Source of the DNA: G020348385 sp964580235
Lineage (GTDB): Bacteria > Acidobacteriota > Aminicenantia > Aminicenantales > Aminicenantaceae
DNA: 34,542 nucleotides
NCBI GenBank assembly: GCA_964580235.1
Contig: CAZOJY010000024.1
Location: forward strand, 1 to 34,542
Direction of reading: 5' to 3'
Below are positions 31,616-34,542 of this stretch, piece by piece. Under the pieces are notes generated by a model, which made no database searches, was not told the DNA's origin, and was given only the letters and a program-made list of their open reading frames with translations. Positions within the stretch are counted from its first letter, which is position 1; each line of letters begins with the position of its first letter. The translations under genes and the position numbers were made by a program.

Positions 31616-32091
31616 AAAAAACCATTTCCTTCACCCTGAACGGATCCCGGGTCGACGTGACCGCAGACAGCCAGCAGTCCCTGCTCGATCTTCTGCGCGG
31701 CCCTCTGCACATGACCGGAACCAAGGAGGGCTGCGGGGAGGGAGAGTGCGGAGCCTGCACGGTTTTGGTGGACGGCCTGGCTGTCAACTCCTGTCTCTAT
31801 CCGGCATTCGAAGCCGCAGGCAAAAATGTCCTGACCATCGAAGGCATGGTCGACAGGGATAACCGGTTGTCCATCATCCAGCAGGCCTTTGTCGACTGCG
31901 GGGCCATTCAGTGCGGATTCTGCACACCGGGTATGGTTCTCAGCACCAAGGCCTTTCTCGACAGCCAGACCGATCCATCCGATGACGATATCCGGGAAGC
32001 CCTCGCCGGCAACCTCTGCCGCTGCACGGGATACGTGCAGATTGTCGAGGCCGTAAAAAAAGCTGCGGCTCTCGTGAGGAAAAAAGCATGA
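31612..32091 (+). CDS. Mo hydroxylase small subunit (two [2Fe-2S], CoxS/XdhC-like)
   Basis: A 159-residue protein with a plant-type [2Fe-2S] cluster (KEGCGEGECGACTVLVDG, then NSCLYPA) and the second, fold-specific cluster (GAIQCGFCTPGMVL and NLCRCTGYVQIVEA). All eight cysteines are in place. It relays electrons from the molybdenum site to FAD. It overlaps the medium-subunit gene and the large-subunit gene by 4 bp each. Confidence 0.97.
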   Translation: MKKTISFTLNGSRVDVTADSQQSLLDLLRGPLHMTGTKEGCGEGECGACTVLVDGLAVNSCLYPAFEAAGKNVLTIEGMVDRDNRLSIIQQAFVDCGAIQCGFCTPGMVLSTKAFLDSQTDPSDDDIREALAGNLCRCTGYVQIVEAVKKAAALVRKKA

Positions 32092-34493
32092 GGGATTTCA
32101 TCAACATCGGGAAACCCTCTCCCCGGCCGGACGGCCCTGATAAAGCCGCGGGCAAAGCCCACTATATCCACGATCTCGAACGTCCGGGCATGCTCTACGG
32201 AAAAATCAAATTCAGCGATCGTGCTCATGCCCGCATCAAACATATCGACACATCAAGGGCGGAACGACTGTCCGGCGTAAGAGCTGTCATCACGGCCGAA
32301 AATACACCTGAGATCCGGTTCGGTTTTCTCAGGGATAACCTGGCCCTCAAAAAGGATAAGGTGCGCCAGTACAGGGATGAGGTGGCCGCTGTGGCCGCCA
32401 TCGATGCAGGCACTGCTGCAGAAGCCGTCGATTTGATTCACGTCGAGTATGAACCTCTTCCCGGTGTTTTCTCCCCTCAGGAGGCCATGAAGGAGGGTGC
32501 ACCGCTCATCCATGAAACCGACCCCAGCGGGAATCCAAGAAGCCATAATGTTCTCCCCCTCAAATATCACCATGAATCGGGTGACTTGGATGCGGGCAAG
32601 CGGTCAGCGAAGTCCATAGCGGAAGGGGAGTTCTCGACCCCGCTCGTGCAGCAGTGCTGCATGGGAACGGCCGGGTGCATCGCGGAGTTCGACATGAACG
32701 GCAACCTCACTCTCTGGGCCAAGACCCAGATCCCGTTCCTGGCCCAGCGAGATTTCAACCAGGCCCTTTCAAATATGGGATTGAAAGGCAAAAATACCCG
32801 GATTATCGTGCCAACCCTGGGAGGAGGTTTCGGCACAGGACTGGATACCCACGCGTATGAATACATTGCTATTCTGCTGGCCTATCGAACAGGGCATCCG
32901 GTGAAAATCGTTTACACCCGGAGGGAGGAGTTCGCCAACCTCTCTCCCAGGCAGTCCTCGCAAACACGGATCATCCAGGGCTGTGAAGCAAACGGCAAGC
33001 TCACCTTCCGCCAGGTCGAAGTGCTCCAGGACAACGGGGCCTACACCTCGTGGGGCGCCACCTATCCCTCTGTCATGATGATGCCGGCCACATCCCTTTA
33101 CCGTGTTCCCCATATCGCCTTCGACGCCGAGCTGGTGTACACGAACAACACCTACTGCCAGGCCATGCGAGGCTACGGCAATCCCGAGCTGACATGGGCG
33201 CTTGAGAGCAGCATGGACGAGCTGGCCGAGGAAGCAGGGATCGATCCGTTCGAGTTCCGGATGCTGAACCGCAACGAACCCGGAGACACCACACCCATGG
33301 GACTGAAGATCAGCACGTGCGGCCTCAAAGAATGTCTCGAAACCGTGGCCAAAAAACTCGACTGGAAAGGGGGAACAAAAAAAGGAAAAAACCGCGGAGT
33401 CGGCATGGCCTCCTTGATCCATGTGGGAGGCGGCGGACGCATCTACCGGTCAGATGCCAGCGGCATGATCCTCAAACTGGACGATTTCGGCAACGTGAAC
33501 GTTTTTCACGGCGGCGTGGAGATGGGCCAGGGATTACACGCCGTCTTGATTCAGGCGGTAGCCGAAGCGCTGGGCGTTTTGCCCGATAAGGTTTTCATCA
33601 ATCCGACAGACACAGGGACCTGTCCCTGGGATGTAGGAACACACGCCAGCCGCGGGGCTTTTATGGCGGGCAACGCCGCCGTTCTTGCTTCCGAAAAGCT
33701 GCGCAGCAAAATATTCGAACTGGCAGAAGAGCTGTTTCCGGAAGAAGCGGAAAAAAATCTCAAAAAACACCGGGTTAAAAACCCGGACTATAACCCTCCG
33801 GATTTTGACATCGCCAAAGCTGCCAAACGAGACCGGTTCGACCTGAAAGAGGGATACATTTTTATCCAGGACGCTCCCACTGAACCATGGCTTCGGCTGG
33901 ACCTGGGACGGCTGCTCCGCGCCGCCCATTTCCGTCCGCAGGGACAGATGCTGACTGCCGAAGCCTTTTATGACCCGCCCAATGAGCTTCCTGAATTCGA
34001 GAAGGGCTTCGGCAATATCTCTGCCACCTACGCATTTGGAACCCAAGGAGCAGAGGTTGAAGTGGACACGGAAACCGGTGAGGTCAAGATTCTCCGGATG
34101 GTCGCGGCCCATGATGTTGGCAAAGTCCTCAATCCTCCAGGGCTCAAAGGACAGATCTACGGAGCATTGGCTCAAGGTGTCGGCTATGCCTTGTACGAAG
34201 AACTGAAATCAGATAAAGGAAAGATCCAGAACCTGGATTTCCGGGACTACAAGATCCCCAGGACCCAGGAGATGGACTTCCCGATCGACCTTGCGTTTAT
34301 CGAAACCGATGACACTTTCGGCCCTTTTGGAGCCAAGGGAGTGGCCGAGCCGGGACTGGTCCCCACAGCACCCGCCATCTCCAACGCAATCTACAACGCT
34401 GTCGGCGCCCGCATCCGCGATCTCCCGATCACACCCGAAAAAGTGCTCAAAGCTTTAAAGAGCTCAAAAACGGAATTTGAAAAAGAATATTAA
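32088..34493 (+). CDS. Mo hydroxylase large subunit (molybdopterin cytosine-type, XdhA/HcrA-like)
   Basis: An 801-residue catalytic subunit. Visible motifs are GGGFGTGLDTHAYEY (about 244), QAMRGYGNPELTWALE (about 358), GGVEMGQGLHAVLIQAVAEALG (about 466), and the catalytic glutamate in GAKGVAEPGLVPTAPAI (about 753). The CO dehydrogenase motif AYRCSFR is not present; the loop reads QAMRGYGNPE, as in hydroxylases and 4-hydroxybenzoyl-CoA reductase-like enzymes. A charged insertion (EEAEKNLKKHRVKNPDYNPPDFD) precedes the C-terminal part. These enzymes hydroxylate or dehydroxylate aromatic, heteroaromatic or CoA-bound substrates. The overlapping CaiB-type gene suggests a CoA thioester (inference). 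Confidence 0.92.
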   Translation: MRDFINIGKPSPRPDGPDKAAGKAHYIHDLERPGMLYGKIKFSDRAHARIKHIDTSRAERLSGVRAVITAENTPEIRFGFLRDNLALKKDKVRQYRDEVAAVAAIDAGTAAEAVDLIHVEYEPLPGVFSPQEAMKEGAPLIHETDPSGNPRSHNVLPLKYHHESGDLDAGKRSAKSIAEGEFSTPLVQQCCMGTAGCIAEFDMNGNLTLWAKTQIPFLAQRDFNQALSNMGLKGKNTRIIVPTLGGGFGTGLDTHAYEYIAILLAYRTGHPVKIVYTRREEFANLSPRQSSQTRIIQGCEANGKLTFRQVEVLQDNGAYTSWGATYPSVMMMPATSLYRVPHIAFDAELVYTNNTYCQAMRGYGNPELTWALESSMDELAEEAGIDPFEFRMLNRNEPGDTTPMGLKISTCGLKECLETVAKKLDWKGGTKKGKNRGVGMASLIHVGGGGRIYRSDASGMILKLDDFGNVNVFHGGVEMGQGLHAVLIQAVAEALGVLPDKVFINPTDTGTCPWDVGTHASRGAFMAGNAAVLASEKLRSKIFELAEELFPEEAEKNLKKHRVKNPDYNPPDFDIAKAAKRDRFDLKEGYIFIQDAPTEPWLRLDLGRLLRAAHFRPQGQMLTAEAFYDPPNELPEFEKGFGNISATYAFGTQGAEVEVDTETGEVKILRMVAAHDVGKVLNPPGLKGQIYGALAQGVGYALYEELKSDKGKIQNLDFRDYKIPRTQEMDFPIDLAFIETDDTFGPFGAKGVAEPGLVPTAPAISNAIYNAVGARIRDLPITPEKVLKALKSSKTEFEKEY

Positions 34494-34494
34494 C

Positions 34495-34542
34495 CTGAAT
34501 TATTCATAAACATGATTTTTTTTACCGGGATTTAATACTATA
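34495..34542 (+). repeat. 48-bp repeat at the right edge (copy of 21474-21521)
   Basis: Identical over all 48 available bases to the sequence that interrupts the RAYT transposase, and cut by the end of the window. It begins 2 bp after the Mo hydroxylase stop codon; the local sequence is TTAAC followed by CTGAATTATTC. It is probably the end of a multicopy element at which the assembly stopped. Confidence 0.85.

Noticed and set aside
32088..34493. Aerobic CO dehydrogenase (CoxL) as the specific function
   Set aside because: The diagnostic AYRCSFR loop is absent; the loop reads QAMRGYGNPE.
30731..34493. 4-hydroxybenzoyl-CoA reductase as the specific function
   Set aside because: The medium subunit lacks the extra four-cysteine [4Fe-4S] insertion that defines that enzyme.

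Overview
The window looks like an assembled metagenome or draft scaffold from a mesophilic, probably anaerobic Gram-negative-type bacterium. It has outer-membrane beta-barrels, B12-dependent acyl-CoA chemistry, a flavin/Fe-S enoate-reductase-type enzyme and a Mo hydroxylase. The gene mix is compatible with Candidatus Aminicenantes, Acidobacteria or Desulfobacterota, but the sequence alone does not settle the phylum. A 100-N scaffold gap lies at 11654-11753, and the window ends inside a sequence that occurs a second time in the window.

Region 1 (1-5063) is a metal-handling island. On the minus strand it has a YHS domain fused to a thioredoxin-reductase-like flavoprotein (cut by the window edge), two small YHS proteins, a Rieske protein without cytochrome b, two SHOCT-tailed membrane peptides, a degenerate HMA-like protein, a T-loop-less PII-like protein and a beta-barrel with a histidine-rich segment. 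A four-helix membrane protein (plus) and a CcdA-type protein (minus) close it. Three palindromes rich in CTATA and CCC/GGG precede the small operons and resemble CsoR/RcnR/FrmR-family operators.

Region 2 (5210-9148) is the housekeeping run yebC-ruvC-ruvA-ruvB-queA. Region 3 (9488-14785) has a small orphan protein, a roughly 1394-residue secreted DUF2341/PKD protein split by the scaffold gap, and a beta-barrel gene. The last two appear to be transcribed together from a sigma-54-type promoter with two tandem upstream palindromes.

Region 4 (15039-25015, all minus strand) is a catabolic operon: TMADH-like flavin/Fe-S oxidoreductase, 2x[4Fe-4S] ferredoxin, VOC epimerase-like protein, acyl-CoA mutase small (B12) and large subunits, and the HyuA and HyuB hydantoinase/oxoprolinase-type subunits. 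Both the mutase and the epimerase-like protein have lost residues conserved in methylmalonyl-CoA enzymes, which suggests a different substrate. A 1240-bp element with perfect 28-bp terminal inverted repeats, carrying a broken RAYT-type transposase, sits at the epimerase stop codon and splits the operon. That transposase is itself interrupted by another repeat, whose first 48 bp recur at the right end of the window.

Region 5 (25248-29240) is an aspartate-family operon (MetB-like PLP enzyme, archaeal-type Asd, aspartokinase) behind a strong sigma-70 promoter and a roughly 270-nt leader. Region 6 (29532-34493) is an overlapping four-gene operon: a CaiB/BaiF CoA-transferase followed by medium (FAD), small (2x[2Fe-2S]) and large (Mo) subunits of a xanthine-dehydrogenase-family hydroxylase. 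The transferase suggests that the hydroxylase acts on a CoA thioester. A nested palindromic repeat separates regions 5 and 6.
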